DNA of 64,000 nt from Acidimicrobiales bacterium (GCA_041394245.1 JAWKIR010000002.1:1922001-1986000); one strand, 5' to 3'; positions 19,372 to 28,765 are shown, counted from the first letter of the stretch. Notes: a model not told the origin generated them from the letters alone. Made by a program: numbers and translations.

Positions 19372-21396
19372 ATGACCGCCGCCGACGCGACCGTGATCTT
19401 CACCCCATCCGGGGTGAAGGCCCGCGTCCCCGTCGGCACCACCCTGCTCGATGCGGCCCGCGCCGTCGCCGTCGACCTCGACTCCACCTGCGGCGGACGC
19501 GGCCTCTGTGGGCGCTGCCAGGTGTGCCCGTCGTTCGGTGAGTTCGCGAAGTGGGGGATCACCTCCACCACGACCGACGTCAGCGAGTGGACCTCGAGCG
19601 AGTCGGACTACCGGGGACGTCGACCGATCGCCGACGGCAACCGACTCGGCTGCCAGGCAAGGGTGCAGGGCGACATCGTCGTCGACGTCCCCGCCGAGAG
19701 CCAGGTCCATCGGCCCGTGGTCCGCAAGAAGATCGACCTGACGGGCCTCACCCTCGATCCGCTGATCACGGCGCGCTATGTCGAGTTGCCGACCCTCGAA
19801 CTCGGCGACGAGCGCACCGACAGCGAGCTGCTGCTCACGGCGCTTCGCGCCGAATGGGGCGTGGAGGGCGCCGTCGTCGACGCGCGAGCGCTCCCCGACC
19901 TCCAGACGGCGATCCGCAACGGTTCGCGGGCGGTCACTGCGATCGTCCACGTCGACGGCACCGTCCTGCACGTGCGCCCCGGCTTCGACGAGACCGTGCT
20001 CGGGCTCGCCATCGACGTCGGCTCCACGACGATCGCCGGCTATCTCGTCGATCTCGGCACCGGAGAGGTCGTGGCCGGCAGCGGCGCGATGAACCCGCAG
20101 ATCCGATTCGGCGAAGACCTGATGAGTCGGGTCTCCTACGTGATGATGAACCCCGGCGGCGAACGCGAGCTGACCGCTGCGGTACGCGGCGCGCTCGACG
20201 CGATGGTCGACGACCTGGCCGACGAGCTCGGCGAACCATCCGCGGATCTTCGTCGGCGTATCCACGACGTCGTCCTCGTCGGCAACCCGGTCATGCATCA
20301 CCTGCTGCTCGGCATCGATCCCACCCCGCTCGGCGCCGCGCCCTTCACGCTCACGGTCGGTACACCGGTCGACCTCCGCGCCGACGAGCTCGACATCGAC
20401 CTCCCGTTCGCCCGGGCCCACGTGGGTCCCTGCATCGCCGGCCACGTCGGGGCCGATGCCGCCGCGGCAACCCTCAACGAGGGAACCCATCGCTCCACGG
20501 TCGCGCAACTGATGGTCGACGTCGGCACGAATGCCGAGATCGTGCTGGGGACACCCACCGCCACCTACGCCGCATCGTCCCCCACCGGACCGGCGTTCGA
20601 GGGCGCCCAGATCAGCTGCGGCATGCGGGCGACAGCGGGTGCCATCGAGCGCATCCGGATCGACCGCGCCACCTACGAACCCCGCTTCAAGGTCATCGGC
20701 TCCGACCTCTGGAGCGACGAGGTCGGCTTCGCCGAGGAGACCGCCAAGCTCGACATCGCCGGGCTGTGCGGCTCCGCCATCATCGAGGTGATCGGCGAGA
20801 TGTTCCTGGCCGGCGTCTGCGATCGAAACGGCGTGGTCCAGGGCGCACTGGCCGCCGTGACCCCGCGGGTGCGACCCGAGGAACGCACCTTCCGCTACGT
20901 GATCCGCCCGGCCGACGGCAACGACCCCGAGCTCGCGATCACCCAGAACGACGTCCGCCAGATCCAACTCGCCGGTTCGGCCCTCCGCGCCGGCATCGAC
21001 CTCCTCATGGAACATGCAGGGATCACCGAGGTCCACGACGTCCGTCTCGCCGGCGCGTTCGGTGCGCACATCGACCCGGTCTACGCGCTGGTGCTCGGTC
21101 TGGTGCCCGACTGCCCCGCCGAGAGCGTGCGTGCGGTCGGCAACGCCTCCGGGGCCGGCGCCGTCCGCATGCTGGTCTCGGCCGCGCAACGCGCCGAGAT
21201 CGCCGACGCCGTGCTCGTCATCGAGAAGATCGAGACCGCGACCGAACCCCGGTTCCAGGAGTTGTTCGTCGCGGCGATGGCGTTCCCGCACGACACCGCC
21301 CCGAGCCCCCATCTCGCCGCGATCGTCGAGCTCCCCGAACGCAGCGCCTCCGACGAATCCGGTCGGCCGCGGCGACGACGCCGGCCACAGAAGTAG
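19372..21396 (+). CDS. Reductive activator of corrinoid proteins (RACo/ASKHA, 2Fe-2S)
   Basis: A 674-residue protein. Residues 1-98 form a plant-type [2Fe-2S] ferredoxin domain with Cys40, Cys46, Cys49 (CGGRGLCGRC) and Cys94 (LGCQ). A linker domain follows, then an ASKHA ATPase-like domain from about residue 205 (LGLAIDVGSTTIAGYLVDL, MVDVGTNAEIVLG, CGSAIIEVIGEMF). RACo and RamA-type proteins use ATP and an electron to return accidentally oxidised Co(II) to Co(I). An aerobic cell would need this repair often. It starts 9 bp after the methyltransferase gene and precedes the MttB gene by 9 bp. Confidence 0.92.
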   Translation: MTAADATVIFTPSGVKARVPVGTTLLDAARAVAVDLDSTCGGRGLCGRCQVCPSFGEFAKWGITSTTTDVSEWTSSESDYRGRRPIADGNRLGCQARVQGDIVVDVPAESQVHRPVVRKKIDLTGLTLDPLITARYVELPTLELGDERTDSELLLTALRAEWGVEGAVVDARALPDLQTAIRNGSRAVTAIVHVDGTVLHVRPGFDETVLGLAIDVGSTTIAGYLVDLGTGEVVAGSGAMNPQIRFGEDLMSRVSYVMMNPGGERELTAAVRGALDAMVDDLADELGEPSADLRRRIHDVVLVGNPVMHHLLLGIDPTPLGAAPFTLTVGTPVDLRADELDIDLPFARAHVGPCIAGHVGADAAAATLNEGTHRSTVAQLMVDVGTNAEIVLGTPTATYAASSPTGPAFEGAQISCGMRATAGAIERIRIDRATYEPRFKVIGSDLWSDEVGFAEETAKLDIAGLCGSAIIEVIGEMFLAGVCDRNGVVQGALAAVTPRVRPEERTFRYVIRPADGNDPELAITQNDVRQIQLAGSALRAGIDLLMEHAGITEVHDVRLAGAFGAHIDPVYALVLGLVPDCPAESVRAVGNASGAGAVRMLVSAAQRAEIADAVLVIEKIETATEPRFQELFVAAMAFPHDTAPSPHLAAIVELPERSASDESGRPRRRRRPQK

Positions 21397-21405
21397 GACA
21401 CCACG

Positions 21406-22950
21406 ATGGGCGACACCGAAGGTCGACGCGGACGCCGCAGCGGCGGCCGGGCGGGTCGGCAAGCGGCTCGTGCCGAGTCGACTGCGGAGACGGTTGCCTT
21501 CCTGGAACGACGCCTCCCTCCCGTCGACATGCTCGACGACGAGGGCCTGACGCTGATCGAGGACAACGCCGAGACGATCCTCGCCGAGGTCGGCATCGCG
21601 TTCCAGGACTGCCCCGAGGCGCTCGACCTGTGGCGTGCGGCGGGAGCCGATGTCGACGGAGAGCTCGTTCGCTTTCCCCGTGGGCTCTGTCGCACGATCG
21701 TGCGCGACAATGCCCCGGCCTCGTTCGTCCAGCACGCGCGCAACCCGGCCCGCAGCGTCCGGATCGGCGACAACACCACCGTGTTCGCCCCGAACTACGG
21801 ATCACCGTTCGTCTTCGATCTCGACGACGGCCGCCGCTACGCGACACTCACGGACTTCGAGAACGCGGTGCGCCTCACCTACATGCTCCCGCACCTCCAC
21901 CACTCGGGCGGGACCGTCTGCGAGCCCACCGACGTCGCCGTGAACAAGCGCCATCTCGACATGGTGTATTCGCACATCAAATACAGCGACAAGCCCTACA
22001 TGGGCTCGGTCACCGCCACCGAGCGGGCGGCGGATTCCATCGAGCTCAGTCGGATCGCCTTCGGCGGTGACCTCGAGGACCGCACGGTCATGACCTCGCT
22101 CATCAACGCGTCGTCGCCGCTGCGCTGGGACGCGACGATGCTCGGCGCCGCGACGGAGTACGCGAGGGCGAACCAGGCCGCGATCATCTCGCCGTTCATC
22201 CTCGCGGGTGCGATGTCACCGGTCACCGTCGCCGGGCTCGCCGCTCAGGCCCTCGCCGAAGCGCTGTCGGGCATGGCCTACTACCAACTGGTCCGGCCCG
22301 GCGCGCCCGTCATCTTCGGCACCTTCGCCTCGTCGATGTCGATGGCGAGCGGTGCGCCGACCTTCGGCACTCCCGAAGCCGGTCAGGCGATCCACGTCAT
22401 GGCTTCGCTCGCGCGCCGCCTCGGCGTGCCGTTCCGCTCAGGCGGCCAGTTCACCGCGTCGAAGTACCCGGATGCGCAGGCCGCCTACGAGTCCGCGTCG
22501 ACGCTGCTGCCCACACTGTCGGCCGGAGTCAACTTCGTGCTCCACGCCGCGGGTTGGCAGGAGGGCGGCCTGACCCTCGGCTTCGAGAAGCTGATCATGG
22601 ACGCCGACCAGCTCGGCATGATGGGCGTCTACGCCCGCGGCATCGACGTCTCGGAGAACGGCCAGGCCATGGACGCGTTCCGCACCAACCCCCACGGCGA
22701 GCACTTCCTCGGCAACGCCCACACGCTCGCCAACTTCGAGACCGCGTTCTATCGGTCGACGATCGCCGACAACAACAGCTTCGAGCAGTGGGAGGCCGAC
22801 GGGAGCCTCACCGCCGCCCAGCGAGCCAACGCGAGGTGGAAGGAGATGCTCGCGGCCTACGAGCCGCCGGCGCTCGACGACGCGATCGACGAGGAACTCC
22901 GTGCGTTCATCGCCACCCGCAAGGCATCCATGCCGGACGCGGCGTACTGA
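21406..22950 (+). CDS. MttB-family methyltransferase, non-pyrrolysine (glycine betaine-type candidate)
   Basis: A 514-residue member of the trimethylamine methyltransferase family (PF06253). Recognisable blocks include ILAEVGIAFQDCPEAL, VFAPNYGSPFVFDL, HHSGGTVCEPTDV, MASGAPTFGTPEAGQA and PFRSGGQFTASK. There is no in-frame TAG, so pyrrolysine is absent, as in MtgB, the glycine betaine methyltransferase of anaerobes. It would methylate the corrinoid protein from a quaternary amine. Betaine is the leading candidate because of the nearby betaine/choline transport and dimethylglycine oxidation genes; carnitine, proline betaine or another methylammonium is possible. The N terminus has a basic Arg/Gly-rich extension. 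Confidence 0.88.
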   Translation: MGDTEGRRGRRSGGRAGRQAARAESTAETVAFLERRLPPVDMLDDEGLTLIEDNAETILAEVGIAFQDCPEALDLWRAAGADVDGELVRFPRGLCRTIVRDNAPASFVQHARNPARSVRIGDNTTVFAPNYGSPFVFDLDDGRRYATLTDFENAVRLTYMLPHLHHSGGTVCEPTDVAVNKRHLDMVYSHIKYSDKPYMGSVTATERAADSIELSRIAFGGDLEDRTVMTSLINASSPLRWDATMLGAATEYARANQAAIISPFILAGAMSPVTVAGLAAQALAEALSGMAYYQLVRPGAPVIFGTFASSMSMASGAPTFGTPEAGQAIHVMASLARRLGVPFRSGGQFTASKYPDAQAAYESASTLLPTLSAGVNFVLHAAGWQEGGLTLGFEKLIMDADQLGMMGVYARGIDVSENGQAMDAFRTNPHGEHFLGNAHTLANFETAFYRSTIADNNSFEQWEADGSLTAAQRANARWKEMLAAYEPPALDDAIDEELRAFIATRKASMPDAAY

Positions 22951-22976
22951 CGACCTGAGGTAACTTCGACGGGAAG

Positions 22977-24464
22977 ATGACCGCTCCGACATTCGCCCGG
23001 CCGGCCGCGACCGCAGCGGCGTGCGCGCTCGTTGCCGCGGCCTGCACCCCGGTGTTCTTCACCGGCAGTCGGATCGACCATGTCGCGATGGGAGGCGGCG
23101 ATGTCCGCATCGTCTGGAACACCGCCTACGACGCGGCGTTCCCCGATCCCGACCACCTGCTCGACACCTACGAGGTCCGGGTCGACGGGACGCTCGTCGC
23201 GACCCATCCGCGGTCGACTGCGTCGTGTCGCCTCGCCGGGCTCGCATCGGCGACGACCTACACCGTCACCATCACCGCGCAGACGACGAGCGGCGAGGAC
23301 AGCGCGACCCTCCCGCCGTCGCTCGGCACCCTGACCGAGGCGATCACCACTCCGGCCGGGTCCGACCCCGGAGGACCGATCTCCTGCGCCACCGAGGTCG
23401 ACACCGACGGCGACCGTCTTCCCGATTGGGTCGAGACCGACACCGGCACGTTCGTCGACATGACCGACACCGGCACCGATCCCGCGGTCGCCGACACCGA
23501 TGAGGACGGCATCGACGACGGCGACGAGGTCGTCGGAACGAGCGACGGACTCGCCCTTCCCCTGATGGGGGCCGATCCGCTCCGTCGGACGATCTTCGTC
23601 GAGATCGACTGGGTCGACGATTCCGCCGATTGTGGGACCCACAGCCACCGACCGAGCGCAGCCGCCGTCGACCGGGTCGTGCAGGCGTTCGCCGATGCCC
23701 CGGTCACCAATCCCGACGGCACCAGCGGCATCGACCTGGTCGTCGACTACGGCCAGGGCGCAAGCCTCATGACGAGCGGCACGGTGATCACCGACGAGAC
23801 CGCACCGATCGGTTCGATCAACGGCGGCGTCAACGGCGCCGAGTTCGCCGCGATCAAGGCCGCCCATTTCCATCCCGCCCGGGAGGGCTACTTCCACTAC
23901 TCGCTGCACATCCACCGCTACAACACGTCGTCGACCAGCAGCGGCCAGGCCGAGGTCAGCGGCGACGACCTCATCGTGTCGCTCCAGTGCTTCGACGGGC
24001 TCACCAACACCTCCAACACGCTGATGCACGAGCTCGGCCACAACCTCGGCCTGCGGCACGGCGGCGACGAGACGACGAACCACAAGCCCAACTACAACTC
24101 GGTCATGAACTACCGCTTCCAGTTCCCCGGCACCGATGCCGACACCGGGACCGGTGCGTGCGACGCGGTGGGCGATCAGATCCTCGGATACAGCAGCGGG
24201 ACACGCGTCGCGCTCGACGAATCCGCCGTCGACGAATCGGCGGGCGTCTGTGGTTCCGTCCCGATCGACTTCAACACCAACAGTGTCATCGACCCGTCGC
24301 CCTACTCACAGAACCTCAATCTCGATGCCCTGATCGAGACGCTCGGCGACGTCGACGACTGGGCGATCCTCGACTTCGGCGCGGTGACCGACAGCGACGG
24401 CGCCCCCCTGCGGACCGTGGCGCCCGTCGTCGAGCAGCCGGTCCCGCTCGCCTACCAGGACTGA
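22977..24464 (+). CDS. Metzincin-type metalloprotease lipoprotein with FnIII and calcium repeats
   Basis: A 495-residue exported protein. The lipobox is VAAACTP (Cys about residue 23). Residues about 30-125 resemble a fibronectin type III domain. Residues about 140-185 carry Asp-rich thrombospondin type 3/EF-like motifs (DTDGDRLPDW, DTDEDGIDDGDE) that bind calcium. The catalytic domain has the full metzincin zinc motif HELGHNLGLRHGG and a downstream Met-turn (SVMNYR). It is probably an extracellular peptidase. It begins 26 bp after the MttB gene, but TAACTT just upstream may be its own -10, and its function does not fit the operon. Confidence 0.85.
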   Translation: MTAPTFARPAATAAACALVAAACTPVFFTGSRIDHVAMGGGDVRIVWNTAYDAAFPDPDHLLDTYEVRVDGTLVATHPRSTASCRLAGLASATTYTVTITAQTTSGEDSATLPPSLGTLTEAITTPAGSDPGGPISCATEVDTDGDRLPDWVETDTGTFVDMTDTGTDPAVADTDEDGIDDGDEVVGTSDGLALPLMGADPLRRTIFVEIDWVDDSADCGTHSHRPSAAAVDRVVQAFADAPVTNPDGTSGIDLVVDYGQGASLMTSGTVITDETAPIGSINGGVNGAEFAAIKAAHFHPAREGYFHYSLHIHRYNTSSTSSGQAEVSGDDLIVSLQCFDGLTNTSNTLMHELGHNLGLRHGGDETTNHKPNYNSVMNYRFQFPGTDADTGTGACDAVGDQILGYSSGTRVALDESAVDESAGVCGSVPIDFNTNSVIDPSPYSQNLNLDALIETLGDVDDWAILDFGAVTDSDGAPLRTVAPVVEQPVPLAYQD

Positions 24465-24465
24465 A

Positions 24466-25785
24466 TCAGCCGTCGCTCTCGGCGTAGCGTGATCGACGCC
24501 GACGGCCGATGAGCGTCGCGGCGACGGCCGAGCCTCGTGCCGGGAACGCGACGAACGCGCCCTGCCGCTCGGGAGGCAGGGCGTCACGGAACGCCACCCT
24601 CCACGAGATGTAGGCGACGATGACGCCGTGGGTGACCACCATCGTCCAGTAGAACATCGCTGGTGTGAAGACCGCCATCAAGGGCGCGGCGATCAGCGGA
24701 CCGAACACCGCTCCGATGCCGTTGACCCGCACCTGCGCAGCCGACGCGGCGGCCAGCTGGGCCTGCGGCAGCCAGTCGGCCGTGTACGCGATCGTCAGAG
24801 AGTAGAGGGGGAAGATCGTGCCGCCCAACAGGAACATCAGGCCGATTGCCGGCCATCCACCTGCCGGAATCATGGCGAGCAGTGCCGACAACAGCGACGC
24901 GGCCAGCGCGACCCACCACATCACGGTTCGCCGTGACATCCGATCGGAGAACCAGCCGATCGGGTACTGCAGCACGACCGAACCGATGAGCGGTGCTGCG
25001 AGGAAGGTCGAGAGACGAGCGTCGGAGACCCCGGCCGTGACTGCGTAGACGGCGCTGAGGCCCATCAGCACACCGGCCGAGGTACCCACCCAGAACGAAC
25101 AGATCACACCGGTGGGAACCCGACGAGCGAGCTCTCGGAACGCGAGCGGTTCGGGGATCCCGGCCGGTGGCGAACTCGAGGCGGAGAGCGTGACCGGGAG
25201 CAGCGATGCCGACACGAGGATCGACGCGAGGACGAAGAGCTCGAACCCCTGCGGATCGGCCACCTCCAACAGGAACTGGCCCACGCTGAGTCCCCCCATC
25301 GTGGCGATCATGTAGGCCGAGAGGAGTCGTCCGCGGGTGGCGTTGGTCGCCATGTCGTTGAGCCAGGACTCGGCCACGACGTATGTTCCCGCCATACACA
25401 TCCCGGTGACGAAGCGCATCAGTCCCCACGAGAACGGGGAGATGAAGACCGAGTGCACCAGTACCGCAGCCGAGGCCGTCGAAGCCAGGGCGGCGAACAC
25501 CCGGATGTGCCCGACGCGTACGAGCAACAGTTCGGCCGATCTGCTGCCGACGAGGAAGCCGGCGAAGTAGCTCGCCATGACCACACCGGTCGCCGCGAGC
25601 GAGAACCCCTCCGACTCGGTGCGGACGCCGAGCAACGACCCCTGCAGACCGTTGCCCGCCATGAGCAGGGCGATCCCCACGAGCAGACCCCGCGCCGCGA
25701 ACGCGGGATTGTCGTCGATGAGGGGGCCGCCCTCGATCACGTCGTCGACGACGAACGCCTCTGCGTCGGGTGACGGGCCGGTCAC
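24466..25785 (-). CDS. MFS transporter (YcaD-like)
   Basis: A 439-residue major facilitator with 12 hydrophobic segments. It has GFLVGSRSAELLLVRVGHIRVF in the first half and PIGWFSDRMSRRTVMWW in the second half as the MFS motif-A loops, and MRFVTGMCMAGTYVVAESWLND, the sequence typical of YcaD-type carriers. It is translated with the DmdA-like gene upstream (GTGA overlap at 25782-25785), so it probably moves a substrate or product of that methyltransferase. The stop codon sits 1 bp from the stop of the convergent metalloprotease gene. Confidence 0.85.
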   Translation of the reverse strand: MTGPSPDAEAFVVDDVIEGGPLIDDNPAFAARGLLVGIALLMAGNGLQGSLLGVRTESEGFSLAATGVVMASYFAGFLVGSRSAELLLVRVGHIRVFAALASTASAAVLVHSVFISPFSWGLMRFVTGMCMAGTYVVAESWLNDMATNATRGRLLSAYMIATMGGLSVGQFLLEVADPQGFELFVLASILVSASLLPVTLSASSSPPAGIPEPLAFRELARRVPTGVICSFWVGTSAGVLMGLSAVYAVTAGVSDARLSTFLAAPLIGSVVLQYPIGWFSDRMSRRTVMWWVALAASLLSALLAMIPAGGWPAIGLMFLLGGTIFPLYSLTIAYTADWLPQAQLAAASAAQVRVNGIGAVFGPLIAAPLMAVFTPAMFYWTMVVTHGVIVAYISWRVAFRDALPPERQGAFVAFPARGSAVAATLIGRRRRSRYAESDG

Positions 25786-26933
25786 TTCAGGTGCGGTTTC
25801 GATACGACGGTCGCGGTGAGGCGGCCGTGGAGGGGATGGTCGATGCAGAACGTGGCGCCGAGACGACCGGCATCGGCCGCGACCCGCAGATGGCCGATGT
25901 TGCGATGCAACCGGGGCGAATGGCAGGCCGAGGTGAGCGTGGCCGTCTCCCCGTCACTGCGAGCGGCGGGCAACACCCGCGGCATGGAGCCGTCGGTGAA
26001 CGTCCCGAGATCGGGGCCGTCGAGATCGACGCCGACCAGGACCGTCGACGGACCCGCAGACCGCTGGGAACACAGGGCGGCCTTGCCGATGAAGTCGTCG
26101 GGCTGGTCGAGATCGACCATCCAGCCGAACCCGTCGCCGACCTCGAGCGGTGTCGTCGTGTCGTCGATGTCGCAGCCGAGCGACAACATGCCCGCCTCGA
26201 TCCTGCGCACGTGGTTCGGCGCCGCGGCCACGATGTCGTGGCGCTCGCCCGCCCGCATGACGGTGTCCCACCAGTGCTCGGCCCGAGCGTTGTCGTCGGC
26301 GCGTGCATCGACGACATAGACCTCGAAGCCGTCGGTACCGCCCCAGCCCGTCCGCGAGATCACCAGTTCGAGATCACCCAGACGACGGTGTACGAGCCGG
26401 TAGTACCCGAGATCGGGAAGGTCGTCGCCGAACAGGTCGTCCATGACGGCGGCCGCGTGGGCGCCCTGGATCTGCACGGGCGCCACATCGGGCACCGTCA
26501 CCGAGACGTCGTAGCCGGCGGCATGCGCGATCCCCTGACACCACAGGTGGATGTCGGCGTGGGCCGCGCTCAGCCAGAACCGCGCCTCGTCGAGTCGCAG
26601 CACGACCGGATCGCAGATGATCCCGCCCTGCGCGTTGGTCATGAAGGCGTACTTTGCCTGGCCGACCTCGTGGCCGGAGAGATCGCGGGTGACCAGCAGT
26701 TGGGTGAACGCCATCGCGTCGGGCCCCGCCACCTCGACCTGACGATGACAGGCCATGTCCCACAGGGCGACGCCGTCGATGAGGGCCCAGTACTCGGCGA
26801 CCGGATCGCCGTAGTGCAGGAGGTGGTACATGCGGTTCTCGACGCCGAGCGCGGCACGCTCAGGATCGGCTTCACGCAGGGCCCGTCGCAGGTAGGGCGA
26901 CTCCTCGATGCCGGCGTATCGAGTCAGGGTCAC
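25782..26933 (-). CDS. DmdA-like tetrahydrofolate-dependent methyltransferase (GcvT family)
   Basis: A 383-residue GcvT-fold protein. Blocks GVALWDMACHRQVEVAG, RDLSGHEVGQAKYAF, GGIICDPVVLRL, FWLSAAHADIHLW, DVAPVQIQGAHA and VISRTGWGGTDGFEVY follow the pattern of the DMSP demethylase DmdA and its close relatives much better than that of glycine cleavage T protein. Such enzymes transfer a methyl group from a sulfonium or similar donor to THF, giving 5-methyl-THF. True DmdA activity cannot be concluded from sequence; the clade also includes uncharacterised proteins. The GTG start at 26933 is chosen from homologous length. It is coupled to the downstream MFS transporter. Confidence 0.8.
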   Translation of the reverse strand: MTLTRYAGIEESPYLRRALREADPERAALGVENRMYHLLHYGDPVAEYWALIDGVALWDMACHRQVEVAGPDAMAFTQLLVTRDLSGHEVGQAKYAFMTNAQGGIICDPVVLRLDEARFWLSAAHADIHLWCQGIAHAAGYDVSVTVPDVAPVQIQGAHAAAVMDDLFGDDLPDLGYYRLVHRRLGDLELVISRTGWGGTDGFEVYVVDARADDNARAEHWWDTVMRAGERHDIVAAAPNHVRRIEAGMLSLGCDIDDTTTPLEVGDGFGWMVDLDQPDDFIGKAALCSQRSAGPSTVLVGVDLDGPDLGTFTDGSMPRVLPAARSDGETATLTSACHSPRLHRNIGHLRVAADAGRLGATFCIDHPLHGRLTATVVSKPHLK

Positions 26934-27007
26934 ACGCCGCTCCGCACCGGAAAAGCGTACCGCTCCACCTGCAGCGTGGCGGCGGTGATTGGCATACTTC
27001 TGCACGC

Positions 27008-28750
27008 ATGCTTCGTGTCCAACGGGCTCTCGTCCGCCACGCCACTCCAGAAGGTCGACGATGGCTCGCCTTCGCCGATCCCGTGCAGCACTTCGGCGCC
27101 GACGAGCCCGACGAGGTGGCCGCCGCCCTTGCGGCGGCCGAAGCTGCGGCGCAAGCCGGGCTCTGGGTGGCCGGCTTCGTGAGCTACGACGCCGGTCCCG
27201 CGTTCGATCGGGCGCTGCGCGCCCAACGTGATCCGGGCACGCCGCTGGTCGCGATGGCGGCCTTTCGCGACGCGCGACCGTCGCGGGGCCCGGCCGGCCG
27301 ATCGTTCACGACCGGTGCATGGACCCCGTCCGACACGCAGGAGCAGTTCGAGTCGGCGGTGCACACCATCCGTGAACACATCGCGGCGGGCGACACCTAC
27401 CAGGTCAACTACACGATGCGGCTCCACGCCGACTTCGAGGGCGACCCCGAGGGCCTCTTCGCCGCCCTGTGTCGGGCCCAGAGGGCCGACCATCTCGCGT
27501 TCATCGATCTCGGCGAGGCCGCGGTGTGTTCGGCCTCGCCCGAACTCTTCGTGCGCCGTGTCGGGCGCCGGGTGGAGACGCGCCCCATGAAGGGCACGCG
27601 GCCGAGGCATCCCGACCCGGTCGTCGACCGAGATCTCGCCGAGGAACTGCTGGCCAGCGAGAAGGACCGCGCCGAGAACACGATGATCGTCGACATGGCC
27701 CGCAACGATCTCGGCCGCGTCGCCGCCATCGGTACCGTCGAGACAACGGCCCTGCACACCGTCGAGAGCTATCCGACGGTGCACCAGCTGACCTCGACCG
27801 TCGTGGCCGACACCGACGCGTCGCTCGACGCACTCTTCGCCGCGACCTTTCCCGGGGCGTCGATCACAGGGGCGCCGAAGGTCGCCGCTTCGAGGATCAT
27901 CACCGAGCTCGAAGACGAACCGCGCGGCGTCTACACGGGCGCAGTCGGACTCATCGAGCCGGGGGGCGATGCCGAGTTCAACATCGCCATCCGCACGGCG
28001 TGGGTCGATCGTCGGCGCGGACGGGCGACCTATGGCGTCGGCGGCGGCATCGTCTGGGACAGCGACGAGACCGCCGAATGGCAGGAGGCCCACGACAAGG
28101 CGCGCGTGCTGCATCGAGCCACCCGCCCGTTCCGCCTGCTCGAGACCCTCGGATGGGACCCCGGTGCCGGTCCGATCCTGCTCGATCGCCACCTCCATCG
28201 GCTGGCCGAATCGGCCGCCCACTTCGGCTTCGACTGCGACATCGAGGAGGTGAAGCGGCGACTGGGAGCGATTCGAGCCGACACCGCCCGCCGCATCCGT
28301 GTGCTCCTCACCGCCGACGGCGCGCTCGAGGTGCAGGTGCTCGACCCTCCGACGCCACGCACCGGTCCCTGGGTTTTGGCGCTCGACACGCACCCTGTCT
28401 CGAGCGACGACGAGTTCCTCCGCCACAAGACGACCCGCCGCGACCGCTACGAGGAGGCGAACGCCCGCTTCCCCGGAGCCGACGACGTCGTGTTGTGGAA
28501 CGAGCGAGGCGAGGTCACCGAGACGACCGTCGCCAATCTGGTGGTGGAGATCGACGACGAGGCCCTCACCCCGATCGAGTCGAGCGGCCTGCTGCCCGGG
28601 ACACTGCGGGCCGAACTCCTCGCCAACCGCCGTATCCGAGAAGCAGTCGTCACCCTCGACGACCTCGCCCGGGCCGACCGCGTCTGGGCCATCAACTCTC
28701 TGCGCGGCTGGATCCCGGCGACGGTGACGACGGCTGTAGCGGGTGTCTGA
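27008..28750 (+). CDS. pabBC: Aminodeoxychorismate synthase/lyase fusion (PabB-PabC)
   Basis: A 580-residue two-domain enzyme. Residues about 100-365 are the chorismate-binding component I domain: PMKGTRPRH, FPGASITGAPKVAA and the C-terminal YGVGGGIVWDSD block. The sequence SITGAPK is typical of PabB rather than anthranilate synthase TrpE. Residues about 375-575 resemble the aminotransferase class IV lyase PabC (FRHKTTRRDRY-like, EVTETTVANLVVEI, GLLPGTLRAELL). Together they turn chorismate plus glutamine-derived ammonia into p-aminobenzoate, a folate precursor. The glutaminase subunit PabA is not in the window. A repeat element covers the stop codon. Confidence 0.92.
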   Translation: MLRVQRALVRHATPEGRRWLAFADPVQHFGADEPDEVAAALAAAEAAAQAGLWVAGFVSYDAGPAFDRALRAQRDPGTPLVAMAAFRDARPSRGPAGRSFTTGAWTPSDTQEQFESAVHTIREHIAAGDTYQVNYTMRLHADFEGDPEGLFAALCRAQRADHLAFIDLGEAAVCSASPELFVRRVGRRVETRPMKGTRPRHPDPVVDRDLAEELLASEKDRAENTMIVDMARNDLGRVAAIGTVETTALHTVESYPTVHQLTSTVVADTDASLDALFAATFPGASITGAPKVAASRIITELEDEPRGVYTGAVGLIEPGGDAEFNIAIRTAWVDRRRGRATYGVGGGIVWDSDETAEWQEAHDKARVLHRATRPFRLLETLGWDPGAGPILLDRHLHRLAESAAHFGFDCDIEEVKRRLGAIRADTARRIRVLLTADGALEVQVLDPPTPRTGPWVLALDTHPVSSDDEFLRHKTTRRDRYEEANARFPGADDVVLWNERGEVTETTVANLVVEIDDEALTPIESSGLLPGTLRAELLANRRIREAVVTLDDLARADRVWAINSLRGWIPATVTTAVAGV

Positions 28751-28754
28751 CACC
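28735..28754. repeat. Palindromic repeat, single copy (GGTGTCTGACACC core)
   Basis: The 20-bp sequence TGTAGCGGGTGTCTGACACC contains the palindrome GGTGTC-T-GACACC and covers the last codons and stop of pabBC. The same 20 bp, in reverse orientation, appears at 52673-52692 in the tandem repeat behind proS. It looks like a dispersed small element or protein-binding site located at gene ends. Confidence 0.75.
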
Positions 28755-28765
28755 ATGGTGGCGGG

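Noticed and set aside
18385..21735. Open frame of over 1,100 codons on the minus strand across the methyltransferase operon
   Set aside because: Covers several well-supported plus-strand genes and has low-complexity Gly/Asp/His/Arg composition. No start signal.
21406..22950. Pyrrolysine codon in the MttB-family gene
   Set aside because: The frame is continuous to TGA with no in-frame TAG, so it belongs to the non-pyrrolysine branch.
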